Source: Guadua angustifolia (lineage: Eukaryota > Streptophyta > Magnoliopsida > Poales > Poaceae). From it: DNA of 64,000 bases. Below, in pieces: positions 52,131 through 61,640 of the stretch. The notes under the pieces were generated by a model that saw nothing but the letters and a program-made list of their open reading frames with translations, ran no database searches and had not been told where the DNA came from. The position numbers were made by a program, and so were the translations under genes. The DNA lies in assembly GCA_036346375.1 (NCBI GenBank), contig JAYEVE010000988.1:1-64000 (forward strand), written 5' to 3'. The first letter of the stretch is position 1, and every line of letters begins with the position of its first letter.

Positions 52131-52920
52131 GTGTGGGATATGTATGCCTCGGGGCCCACCAGGCAGTTCCACAAGGCCTAGCCAGGAGAAACTGGGCCAT
52201 GCCGACTGGATAAGGTTGCGGGCTGCTTGGGCTAAGCGAAGCGCGAAGAATCAGGATAGACCTTAGTTAAGGTAACCAAGTTGTATTGGGCAAGGGATGA
52301 TTGTAATCCAAACCAATACGAGTTCAGGATAGAAACCCCTACTTGTGATCCGAGTAGGACTCGATATTGTAACCGCCTCTTCTCTATTATATAAAAGGAG
52401 GACGGGCACCCCAAACACGTAATATCTCATCAAGAATCGCCTAGCCACATATAATTCCGCAACACGTGACTAGGGTATTATCTCCATCGTGAGAGTCCGA
52501 ACCTGTATACATTGGGTGTTCTTGTGTTACTATCGGGTTTGGGTCCGGCACGTAGCCCCCTTTTCATTATTATCGGTAACAAACGTCGACAGTTGGCGCG
52601 CCAGGTAGGGGCTGCGCTAGGATCGATCGCAGCAAGCTCGATGGCAATCTTCGAAGCATGGCCACCTTCACACCGGCTCAGGTATTTCGCTTTGGAAGCC
52701 TGGATTTCATCGCCGACAACTCTGGTCATCTCTCCGTTTTTGATTCGGATCAGTTCCGATCTGGAGCCAATTCTGAGGTTCTCTTAGCCAGCCAACCACT
52801 CGGATCAGGAGCGGGTATGGCCATCTGTCCATGGACAGCACGCCAAAAACCTGATCCTCGTCTTAAGTTACAAAAAATGATCAAGTTTGTTTTTTTTATT
52901 ACTCTTAGCACAGGATGAAT
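52131..52920 (+). mobile_element. Gypsy LTR plus leader/gag stub (element F)
   Basis: An LTR (about 52131-52591, tgtgggatat to cgtcgaca) has a TATATAAAAGG box at 52387-52397. It is followed two bases later by the primer site TGGCGCGCCAGGTAGGGG (52594-52611) and about 300 bp of leader with short gag-like frames from 52640. Everything downstream, including the second LTR, is missing, so this is a truncated remnant rather than a solo LTR. Confidence 0.72.
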
Positions 52921-54035
52921 TTGGTCATGAAATTTTATATATAGATGGGGTAAGCTGAGATGTATATCCATGATTTTTTCAGAATTTTTTGAAACTTTTT
53001 TTAGTTAGGTTGCACTAAGGTTGCACCAAATACTTATTTGCACAGGATATGTTCCCATTTATAATATTGAGTCTTATAACATAACTTATGTTGCTTTAAT
53101 TATTATCCTAAATTATCCATTGCACACAGACATATATAGACATAAGAAAATATTTTATGAATTTGGTATTTGGAAATAACGATAAAATTAATTACAGTAT
53201 TACACACTTCTAATAAATTCTAATGATTTGTGATGATCTGTATGTCTATGTAATATAATATCAAGTCCAAGCACCGTGGTCTTATTGTCGTGTTTTACTG
53301 GGTTTTATTTCGGTCGAGGTGATGCATTGAATAGAGACCAATGCTACAATAAGATTTTGATACCTCTGGAGTCGAGCATTGTGGATTTTTGAATTGGCCC
53401 TATTGGTTCTTTAACGGAAAATAGACAGGTAATACTAACGTCCCAATTTATTATAGATAACAAATGGGTGGGTTTTTACATTCTACAAATTTTTCCAAAA
53501 AATATTATTTAAAAAATTCTATAATAGCACGCATGCACTTAACTGTTAGTTTTAATTAGGAACAGACTTAATGGTGCATTATGCATCCATGCATGCTCGT
53601 GAATTAAATCAAGTGCTTTAACTTGCATATATATATATATATATAAAAGTCACGAACTAATTCAGATTCACCACAACCCCGCCACGATTTCAAAATCTAA
53701 ACAGTGGAGCCTTCCTACGCAAGCGATTTTCTACAAAAATTTAATATTAGTGATTTTGCTTGCCTTCTTTTTTGAAAAAAAAAATGGAAGGTTTGATTTC
53801 TGTTAATGTCGCTACCGATGGAGTGTTCTGTATTTATTAATGAAAGTGTTACGATTCAAGATTTGAAGGATTTCAAAAATTTGATGCTCATACAACATGA
53901 GTATATATGTTTGTCAGCTACAGGCTATGGCTATCATATCTCAAATTTTTTGAAGGAAAAAGGTCTATTTTCAACCCTAAAATTAATCTGGCATTCATTT
54001 GTTTGTTAACCTTAAACTGTAAAACCATACGTTAC
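52921..54035. other. AT-rich sequence without genes
   Basis: No coding or repeat family was recognised apart from an (AT)n run at 53627-53646. Confidence 0.4.
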
Positions 54036-55140
54036 CACCTCATCAGGGCATAGTGCTAGTGCTCTAGCTCAAAACAGACAGCTGTCTTCCATGAAAGCAG
54101 CTTGGCTAAGCTTAGTGCCAGTGAGGATGGGTTCGGTGGCGCCCGGCGAGGACTAAAATGAGATGCCACGGCGGCAATGTTACCGTGCGAGTCCCACCAC
54201 CAATGGAGAGGACAAGGTCACCGATCGCTGGGCCCAACGGATCCGGCACGACGGTCACCGAGCTGCTTTCTGCGCCCACTTTGGTCACCAATGCCTCATA
54301 TGCCTGAGGACTAGACTCCTTTGCCCACTCCAATCGCCAGAGGAGAGGTTTGTTGGTTGTGATCTTTGGCTTAACTGTTGGGCTGAGATTTTTGGGGGCT
54401 AGACCCACCACTCATGTGCTTTGATCGGGAGCCACCATGAATTTTTGGTTCGGTCCCGATAGCATGTGCCATATTTAAATAGGGGAGAGGCCGGCACTTG
54501 TTAGATAAGATTTTACTCTCATGTTTAGCCTCTATCCCGAAATTCATCCGATCAAAAGGTTTGGTGTGAGGCTATCGAAGACCCTAACCATACATGTCAA
54601 TTTTCTGCTAATGTGGCATCTACGCTAGCATCGATGTCACCATTTAGCACCTCATCCGAGCACAGTGGTAGTCGTCTAGCTCAACTGCTCAAAACAGAGG
54701 CTGTCCGTCATGAAAGTGGCTTGGTTGAGCTTGGTGCTAGCGAGGACTAAAATGAGATGCCACAGCAGTGGTGTTGGTATGCGAATCCCACAACCGATAG
54801 ACAGGGGCGGATGTGCAGTAGAGGGGCCGGGGTCCGGTGACCCCGACACCCCCGTATTGGCCTTTTATACTCCTCGCTAAACACTGTTGATGACCCTAGT
54901 GGTAGATTAGTCTAGACCCCACCCAAGACTCATTCATCGACTACCATCCCAAAGCAAGCAGCTCAGAGGCGTGATGTGGCGATGACCCCGAGGACCAATT
55001 TTCCTGGATTCGCCCCTGCCGATAGAGACGACGAGGTCATCGATCATCGGGCTGCCTCTTTTGCCCATTGATCCGGCAGATCATCATTGGGTTGCTTTCT
55101 CCGCCCACCCTGGTCACTAGCGAGAGGTCGAGGACATTGG
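54036..55140. repeat. Imperfect tandem duplication of about 300 bp, second copy carrying a MITE
   Basis: Copy 1 is 54036-54330 and copy 2 is 54644-55140. Both begin cacctcatc and share gctcaaaacaga, catgaaag and gaggactaaaatgagatgcc, followed by a gtcaccgatc/gtcatcgatc block. The second copy is interrupted by the hAT MITE at 54802-55018. No coding function was recognised. Confidence 0.75.
54802..55018. mobile_element. hAT MITE with 8-bp target duplication
   Basis: This 217-bp element has ends CAGGGGCGGATGT and (complement of right end) CAGGGGCGAATCC. It is flanked by perfect CCGATAGA at 54794-54801 and 55019-55026. The CAGGGGCGGA terminus is characteristic of grass hAT elements. It has no coding capacity. 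Confidence 0.9.
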
Positions 55141-56134
55141 TCATCAGGACGCCTCCTGTGCTCGAGGATGCCTGGTTGTTGATCCCAGCCTCCTTTGCTC
55201 ACTCCGATCGCCGATGGAGAGGCAGAGGTCACATAGCTATCTCCTATACGTGTCGAACTTGGATGACAACGCCGGTCGCCGGACCGCCTCCTCAACTCAC
55301 GGGAGGAAGAAGAGAAGATGATGAAGGAGAGATCTGGGGCACAGTGGGTGAGTGGGCAACGGTTGGAGTAGAGCAACTGCAGCGATTGGACCCGGGGGGA
55401 TCTAACTTTTTTTAGCCACACAAAATATTTTTTAAATCTAGTCTCTTTCTAAATAAATTTATAAAAATAATCCTCCCCTAAAAGAGTGCAGCAAGTTAAT
55501 TTTTCTTCCGAGCAACCATACTTCGACAAGTTCAACTAAGCAACTTGATTAGTTATTTAATTAATCACTTTCATCATTTAATCACTCACCAAGTCACTAA
55601 TTAAGTGACATTGCTGAATTAATTGGCTGATTAAGCCACTTCCGTTCTTTGCTGCCTCAGTAACTTGCAACCGAGCTTTGATAGCTTGACAGGTCTCTAG
55701 TACTAAGCTTGTGATATATATCACTTGCTACACTGTACACTGTCGGGGAGGGGTTATTTTTATAAATTTATTCGAAAGGAGATTAGATATGTAAAAACGT
55801 GTGTGTGTGTGTTTTTTTGGGGGTAGGGGGGGGGGATTTGACAGGGAGATGTTCACCGGCGGCTCATGACCTCATGTAGAGAGACGCAGATGTTGATGGA
55901 GGAGGATGAGAGGCTGACTCAAGGGTCCTTCTATCTCCTTTTATTTTATTTGCTAACAATACATGCGTTGCTGACATGAATGCCAAGTTAGCACACACTC
56001 GTATATTAGGATGCTCGGTAAGTCTAAACCACCTCGATGTTGGTGTCACATCACATAAAACCCTCATGGTTTGGATCGAGGGGTAAAGTAAACGGTTTCA
56101 TTACTTTGAGATATAATTCGTTAGTTCGAGGTTT
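55141..56134. other. Unassigned sequence with a GT microsatellite
   Basis: No gene recognised. A (GT)n run is at 55799-55812, followed by T- and G-runs. Words such as ttaattaagtgac near 55590 resemble 33280-33325, perhaps the same uncharacterised repeat. Confidence 0.35.
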
Positions 56135-56366
56135 TGATTTTGATGATTTCAAAGTTTAAGGTTGAAAAATAAATCAAGACTAGTGTACAGGTTAAAATGT
56201 GGATTTGTTAATGTGCGAATATTAACTGTAGACACCGTATGACTCAGTGATTGGCTCATCTTTATATCTTCAACCTAACTTTTTCTTTCTAGAACCAATA
56301 CAACACATCTTAATCGGTATGTTTTTGTATTTTGAGATGATTGTACATCCGTACGTCGACAGTTAA

Positions 56367-56580
56367 GGGTGTGTTTGGTTGCTTGTACCAAGTGATATAT
56401 GTATAAGACGGTTTAAGAAAAATGCTATCCATGTGTTTGGTTGCTTGAATGGAAGCATCCTGCTCGACAAGTGATACAAATTTCAGGAATATTCTCTACA
56501 GATGTTAAACCATTATATTCGCACAAAACAATAGAACCATCCCATCTTATTCAACCTTATTCTACCATCCAAACACACCC
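56367..56580. mobile_element. Tourist-like MITE with TAA duplication
   Basis: This 214-bp element begins GGGTGTGTTTGGTTGC. The complement of its right end is GGGTGTGTTTGGATGG. TAA flanks both sides (56364-56366 and 56581-56583). Typical PIF/Harbinger-derived MITE. Confidence 0.88.
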
Positions 56581-56737
56581 TAATAGGAACAGTAGGTTTA
56601 GGATATCTTTGTTTTTGGTACGATTGGGTGATGACGCGCGCTAGACGAGATACCACTATTTGCAATTCTTCAAAATGTGGCCCTCTTGAATTATAGTGTC
56701 CCAAGACTAAGGACTTATATTTTAAAAGGAGTGGTAA

Positions 56738-56744
<7 letters not shown>

Positions 56745-56792
<48 letters not shown>
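56745..56792. repeat. (TA)n microsatellite
   Basis: About 24 TA units directly after a short GT run. The related block at 30311-30321 has only about five units. Confidence 0.95.
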
Positions 56793-56796
<4 letters not shown>

Positions 56797-57163
56797 GCCT
56801 TTTCCTACTCTAGGAGTACATACTCCCACCTCTAATATACCACTTAAATAAACGTTTTATACTCCTTTATCACTTTTGGTATACTCTAATAATAATTCTA
56901 AGATACTCCAATACAACATAATTAAAAATGTCATTAGACCCTTTATTTTTTGCTACATACCCTTTTCCATATGTATAAAGAATATGTAAATAAATTATGC
57001 TATAAAGGGTGGATTTTAATGAAATTTTTCATGGAACTCACTTTGGAGTATCTTATAATCAGTAATAGAGTATACTCAAAAGGATAAAGAGGTATAACAA
57101 CAACATTTAAATGGTATATTAGAGGTGGAAGTACATACACCCAAGAGTATGGAATCATTTTCC
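56793..57163. mobile_element. MITE inserted in the TA microsatellite
   Basis: The arms tcctactctaggagtac and ccacctctaatatacca at the left are matched by the complement of the right arm (ccatactcttgggtgta, ccacctctaatatacca). This gives terminal inverted repeats of about 50 bp, with TATA on both flanks. About 370 bp, no coding capacity; the superfamily is uncertain because the insertion site is itself TA repeats. Confidence 0.7.
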
Positions 57164-57350
57164 TATATATAGACACACACTAGCACAAGAACCACAAAAC
57201 TCACTAATAAGAATACTACTCTACTCCGTGAAAATAGCGTGCAGAGATATATGTAGAAAATACCTCTCGAGGCATGGCGAATATCTACTATATAATATCT
57301 ACTATATAATAGCGGCTGGGATTGCCGGCTCCTCACCAAATTTCCACGGT

Positions 57351-57575
57351 TCAAGGCCTGCTCCATTTCAAGAACGAAGCGCCCAACGCGCTGGACAAGT
57401 CCGCTGGCCCAACGCGCCACGCCGCTCGATTATTTCGATGTACGCACGAATCAAGGAAAGCACGCGTTCGCTGGCTCACCCTACCGGCTCGCTTCCACGC
57501 CAAGACAAAGACAAATGGCCGCAAGCGACGCGACCGGTTAAACGTTATCGCGAGCGCGAAGCGTGCAAAGAGGGT
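57351..57575 (+). repeat. Left terminal inverted repeat of the MULE
   Basis: GC-rich arm pairing with 61030-61255. The inner end aacgttatcgcgagcgcgaa is nearly identical in both arms. Arms have diverged by substitutions and small indels. Confidence 0.75.
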
Positions 57576-57697
57576 TTTCCCGATCGTGAAGACGCCGCCG
57601 CCATCTCGTGGTGCAACCATCAAGAGCCGCCGCCTCCGTTTCTCGATTCTTCTCAAGGTGATTCTCTAATCCTAACTCATATATTACTTGTTGCGCC

Positions 57698-58045
57698 GAC
57701 ATCCATCACACATTAATTTTTCTATCCTCTTTTCGATTATTGACATTGGTATGGTTTGATCCAGACGACATCCATCACATATTAATCTTCCTATCCTCTT
57801 TTCAGATTATCGGCATTGGTATGGTATGACCCTTATTCAGATTGTCCGTATTGATCGTCTCATATTGACGGTGCCACTTGTGCTCGAGTAACAATGCAAA
57901 ATCCTAATTCCCCTAGAGGTTTATATCTGTTTTTTTTGTTCAGATTGTCGGCATTGATCATCTGCTCATATTGACGGAACCACTTGTGCTCGATTAACAA
58001 TGCAAAACCATAATTCCCCTAGAGGTTTATATCTGTTTTTTTGAT
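57698..58045 (+). repeat. Tandem duplications in the MULE leader
   Basis: Two adjacent duplications: a 60-bp unit (57698-57757 and 57767-57826, starting cgacatccatcaca) and a unit of about 102 bp (57837-57938 and 57939-58041, starting ttcagattgtc). Both contain ttttcagatt/ttgttcagatt words that look like splice acceptors, so alternative 5' introns are possible. Confidence 0.75.
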
Positions 58046-58241
58046 CTAGTACAAATTGGGATGTCTAGATATTTAATGAATCTCAATTTTTATTTTATAG
58101 ATGATATCAATGACACAACATAAAAAAATGGTTGTACAGCAGAGTTTCGAACACCAGGTATTATCTCTGTGATTTTAGACACGCCATTATTAGTTTTTAA
58201 AATTAGGATGAATCTTACTTACTATAGTTTTCACAGATCAT

Positions 58242-59143
58242 ATGAGTTATGCCAATACTGTTGATGAACATGTTGGTACCGAAAAGTTACAAACACCAAT
58301 AGTTAGAATGGAATTTGCAACCATAGAGGAAGCATACAAGTTTTACAATGATTATGCCTTTACTGTTGGTTTTAGCGTCAGAAAGAATGAAGATAGGAAG
58401 AATAGTGTCAACGTTTGCATAATGAAATGTTTCACTTGTTCAAAAGAAGGTACACAAAGGTCAAGAGATCCAACTAAAACCCACCGAAAGTTGAAAGAAT
58501 GGAGACTAGAGTTGGATGCAATGCCCACATGAGAGTTAATATGAGTAATAAAGGCACTTATGAGGTGACTTCTTTTGACTCGAGCATAATCATGTGTGCA
58601 CAACCCCATCAAAAACAAGATTATTGAAGTCTCACAGAGTTATTAGTAAGGCACAAATGATGATGGGTGATTTGGTCGATGCTTCAGGATAAAGCCAAAA
58701 GAGACTTATGAGCTTCTATCTAAACAAGTTGGTGGCAAACGTTATCTAAGTTTTCTTCTCGATGACTACAAAAATTACTTAAGAACGGTTGACAAAGAAG
58801 ATATGGCATTAGGGGATGCCGAGCACTAATGCAATACCTTCAAGAGCGTCGAAAAAAGATCCATCTTTCTTTTATGCAATGCAACTTGATACGAAGATCA
58901 AATCACCAATATATTTTAAGATGGCAAATCATTGTTGGACTACGAGTATTTTGGTGATGCAGTTTGCTTTGACACAACTTACAAAACAAATAGTTATGGT
59001 CGGCCTTTTGCTATTTTTGTTGGTGTGAATCACCATAGGCAGACTGTGATTTTTGGTGCTGCGTTGTTATATGATGAGACAATTGCATCATTTGAATGGT
59101 TATTTCAAACTCTTTTAGATGCTACCGTGGGAAAGCTCCTAAG
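58242..59143 (+). pseudogene. MULE transposase, FAR1 DNA-binding part and catalytic N-half
   Basis: From ATG 58242 the frame reads MSYANTVDEHVG, MEFATIEEAYKFYNDYAFTV and GFSVRKNEDRKNS. This is the FAR1 DNA-binding (WRKY-GCM1-like zinc) domain. Family sequence then continues in other frames after shifts near 58495, 58620 and 58690: GTYEVTSFDS, LLKSHRVISKAQMM, KPKETYELLSKQVGGKRY, LSFLLDDYKNYLRTV, then LDYEYFGDAVCFDTTYKTNS, GRPFAIFVGVNHHRQTVIFG and ALLYDETIASFEWLFQTLLD. The aspartate in CFDTTYKTN is the first of the DDE catalytic triad. The exon ends at 59143 before a GT donor. At least three frameshifts make it non-functional. Confidence 0.85.
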
Positions 59144-59226
59144 GTGAAGACTTTGCTTTCTTATATATTTACATTTGTAAACTATGAAAGACTTGTATTA
59201 AACGCTTGACTATTTTTTATTTTCAG
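59144..59226 (+). other. Intron of the MULE transposase
   Basis: An 83-bp interval starts GTGAAGAC and ends TTTATTTTCAG. It lies between the codons for the family words GKAPK and VIMTDQDAAM, a conserved junction in FAR1-like transposases. Confidence 0.75.
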
Positions 59227-60264
59227 GTAATTATGACAGACCAAGATGCTGCTATGAGCGCAGCAATAAGGAATGTCTTGCCAAATACTATTCATAGGTT
59301 GTGTGTTTGGCACATGTATCGAATGCCGCAAAACATCTCACCAAGTTTTCAGATTTCAAAGATTTTAAGCATGATTTCGGTCATTATGTATGATCGTGAA
59401 AATGAAGAAGAATTTTTGGGTGCTTGGCAAGACATGCTTACAAAGTATGATTTAAGTAGTAACAAATGGTTGGCTGACTTGTTTCTAGTACGGGAAAAAT
59501 GGGCACTCGTGTATGGTCGTCAATTTTTTTGTGCAGACATGAAATCCACCCAACGGAGTGAGAGTATTAATAGTGTCATCAAGAAATACCTAGATCCAAA
59601 GAGAAGGTTGCTTGATTTTTTCAATCATTGGGAGCGTCTCTTGGAAGATCGACGTCATTGCGAGTTGGTAGCAGATTACAGGGCAAGTCAAGGTACCCCA
59701 AAAGTTCCTTTTTCCAATATGCTCAAACAAGTTTCATGCATTTATACTCCAAGTGTATATAAAATATTCGAAGAAGAGTATGGTAGATTTCTCAATTGTA
59801 TGATACAAGATTGCGGAGTAGAGGATAATGTGCATAGTTATATTGTCAATGATGGACATCATGACAAGCGGATTATCAAATATGATATATGTAATGATCA
59901 CTGGAGTTGTTCCTGTCTTAAGTTTGAGTTCATGGGAATTCAATGTTGTCATATCATCAAGGCTCTTGATTTCAATGATATAAAAGTACTTCCTGAGAAG
60001 TATCTTCTAAAAAGATGGCAGAAGAATGCTAAGTGTGGGAAAAAGATTGTCACTTCGAATAATGAGTCTACATCTGAAGCTTACATGGCAAATCGCTATA
60101 GCTCATTGATGAGAGCATTCACTGGTGTAATTTCTGTTGCATCACAGAGTGAACTAGCATATAACCATTTGCTAAATCAATCATCTGAAATTATGTCCAA
60201 AATGGAAGAACTAGTTTTGCAAGACAACGGTTGGCGGGCATCAAGCTTCAAAGATCCAAGGTAA
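59227..60264 (+). CDS. MULE transposase catalytic C-half with SWIM zinc finger
   Basis: This open exon of about 345 codons starts VIMTDQDAAMSAAIRNVLPN, holding the second catalytic aspartate, then TIHRLCVWHMYRMPQN, EEEFLGAWQDMLTKYDL, NKWLADLFLVREKWALVYGR, STQRSESINSVIKKYL and KRRLLDFFNHWERLLEDRRH. A SWIM zinc-binding motif follows, WSCSCLKFEFMGIQCCHIIK (CxC...CxH), with YLLKRWQKNAK after it. This is the C-terminal half of FAR1/FHY3-type MULE transposases. Its stop is at 60264, but family-like sequence continues in another frame (60231-60480: RSKVNAKTPHVNPTGVRKRD) and a zinc-knuckle trace (SGQLGHMCSYY) appears near 60505. The last exon is therefore also shifted. On its own this half lacks the DNA-binding domain. 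Confidence 0.8.
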   Translation, partial: VIMTDQDAAMSAAIRNVLPNTIHRLCVWHMYRMPQNISPSFQISKILSMISVIMYDRENEEEFLGAWQDMLTKYDLSSNKWLADLFLVREKWALVYGRQFFCADMKSTQRSESINSVIKKYLDPKRRLLDFFNHWERLLEDRRHCELVADYRASQGTPKVPFSNMLKQVSCIYTPSVYKIFEEEYGRFLNCMIQDCGVEDNVHSYIVNDGHHDKRIIKYDICNDHWSCSCLKFEFMGIQCCHIIKALDFNDIKVLPEKYLLKRWQKNAKCGKKIVTSNNESTSEAYMANRYSSLMRAFTGVISVASQSELAYNHLLNQSSEIMSKMEELVLQDNGWRASSFKDPR

Positions 60265-60482
60265 ACGCCAAGACACCACATGTAAATCCAACTGGTGTAA
60301 GAAAGAGAGACGGAGGAGAGGATCACGTCGTTATCCAAGTTGTCTCGAGAAGAAGAGGAAAGGAAAAAGAAAGACACAAAGAATCTCGTGACGGTCTCGG
60401 CGCATATGTCGATTGGCGAAGAAAACAATGTAAGTTTGTTACAACATTTAATTTTTTTTTAACGTTGGATCCACTCATATGA

Positions 60483-61029
60483 CCATTTTCAATTATTTTC
60501 AAGTAGTGGACAACTTGGTCATATGTGTTCCTACTATAAAGACAATGATGATTTGGGTAAGATGCAGGAATAAAGTATGGGAATTAATTTTTATATGTCC
60601 CGACGCTCAAATAAATGATGCAGAATAAAGGATCATTTGGTCAAGGCAAAGGCACCTCTGTGGACAATTTTGTTACTTCATTTTCAAGATTGTTTCGTGG
60701 ACAATTTGTGTGTTGCTCAGATGTAATGATTGGATATGTTTTTTTCAGTTTATGATATAAATGTCCTGTGATTTGCAGTATGGTTGGTTGTGAATTTGAT
60801 GGCTTGTCCACATCGACACGAGTCTTATTTCTGTTTTGTAAAAATGTACCAATAACAGCATCTAAATTATGTTCTCAATTGGTGCCGAAAAATGAAACAC
60901 ACAACACTGAAACTAACAGACACCAGCTGAAAAAAATACAAGTACAATATATATATATATTTTCAGCGACAGACTATCCGCAAAATATTTTTCTTATATA
61001 ATTCAGCGATACGGGAAAACCTACTGCAA
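60483..61029 (+). other. 3' region of the MULE
   Basis: Contains the zinc-knuckle remnant near 60505 and otherwise no coding signal. A short (TA)n run is at 60948-60960. Confidence 0.5.
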
Positions 61030-61255
61030 CGCTCGCGCTCGCGATAACGTTTGGCTTCAGCGGTGCGTACGCTTGCGGCCGGCTGTGCGCCTGTGCGCGT
61101 GGAGCGAGCCGACTGGAGTGAGCCCGAACGGAGCCGCGTGCTTTCCCTTGATTCCCGGCGCGTACATCAGAAACAATCGAACGGCGTGGCGCGCGTTGGA
61201 CGAGCGGACTCGTCCAACGCGCGTTGGACGCCCCCCGTTGCGGTTCCATTTGGCC
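61030..61255 (-). repeat. Right terminal inverted repeat of the MULE
   Basis: Inverted partner of 57351-57575. It includes a short internal palindromic stretch around gttggacgagcggactcgtccaac (read as gttggacgag and ctcgtccaac) that the left arm shows only in part (ctggacaagtccgctgg). Confidence 0.75.
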
Positions 61256-61640
61256 TCACGGGCGCAGTTCCGTTGCCGCGGCTGGCGTTTCTGCTGCACT
61301 GCGATGGCTGGTAGCGTCTCCTGGATTCGCGACGCCTTCGCTTCGTGGTTCTTCGAGAAGCCTCCATTTTGTTTGCACTCCCTCGCGGCCTCCGTCGTCG
61401 CCTAGCGTCCGCATCCGCGTCCTTCTCGTTCCTCCAACCGCCTCACCCCGCCATCTGGACGCTCCCTCCTGCAACCCTAGATAACAGCGAGCTTCTTTCT
61501 CCTCCCGCTCTCCTGCGCCGCCATAAATCCGTAACTCCCGAGCCTTCTAAACCCCTCTCCCTCTCTCTGCCGCTGCTTCCACGATCTTATCCCGATCCAC
61601 ACCACTGTAAGAGCCCCGAATCCACCCCCTAAAACTCTGG
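61256..61640 (+). promoter_or_regulatory. CpG-rich 5' end of a probable plus-strand gene
   Basis: A GC-rich block with ctccctcctgcaacccta, ctctccctctctctgccgc and similar pyrimidine runs, as found in grass promoters and 5' untranslated regions. It immediately adjoins the MULE. Open frames (for example 61224-61484) match no family. The transcription start is not determined. Confidence 0.45.

Larger units (their letters stand above)
56135..57290. repeat. Expanded partner of the block at 30110-30440
   Basis: Carries the same sequence words in the same order as 30110-30440, expanded by a Tourist MITE (56367-56580) with neighbouring sequence, a long TA tract (56745-56792) and a second MITE (56793-57163). 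Confidence 0.7.
57351..61255 (+). mobile_element. FAR1-type Mutator-like element (MULE) with long inverted repeats
   Basis: A transposase gene (58242-60480) is enclosed by GC-rich inverted repeats of about 225 bp: left 57351-57575, right 61030-61255. Both share cgcccaacgcg/ccaacgcgcg, gccacgccg, tcgatt, aaagcacgcg, ggccgcaagcg and aacgttatcgcgagcgcga. Long inverted repeats plus a FAR1/MULE transposase identify a Mutator-like element of the FAR1-related branch. The 9-bp target duplication could not be located, and the coding region has frameshifts, so it is probably not autonomous now. Confidence 0.82.
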
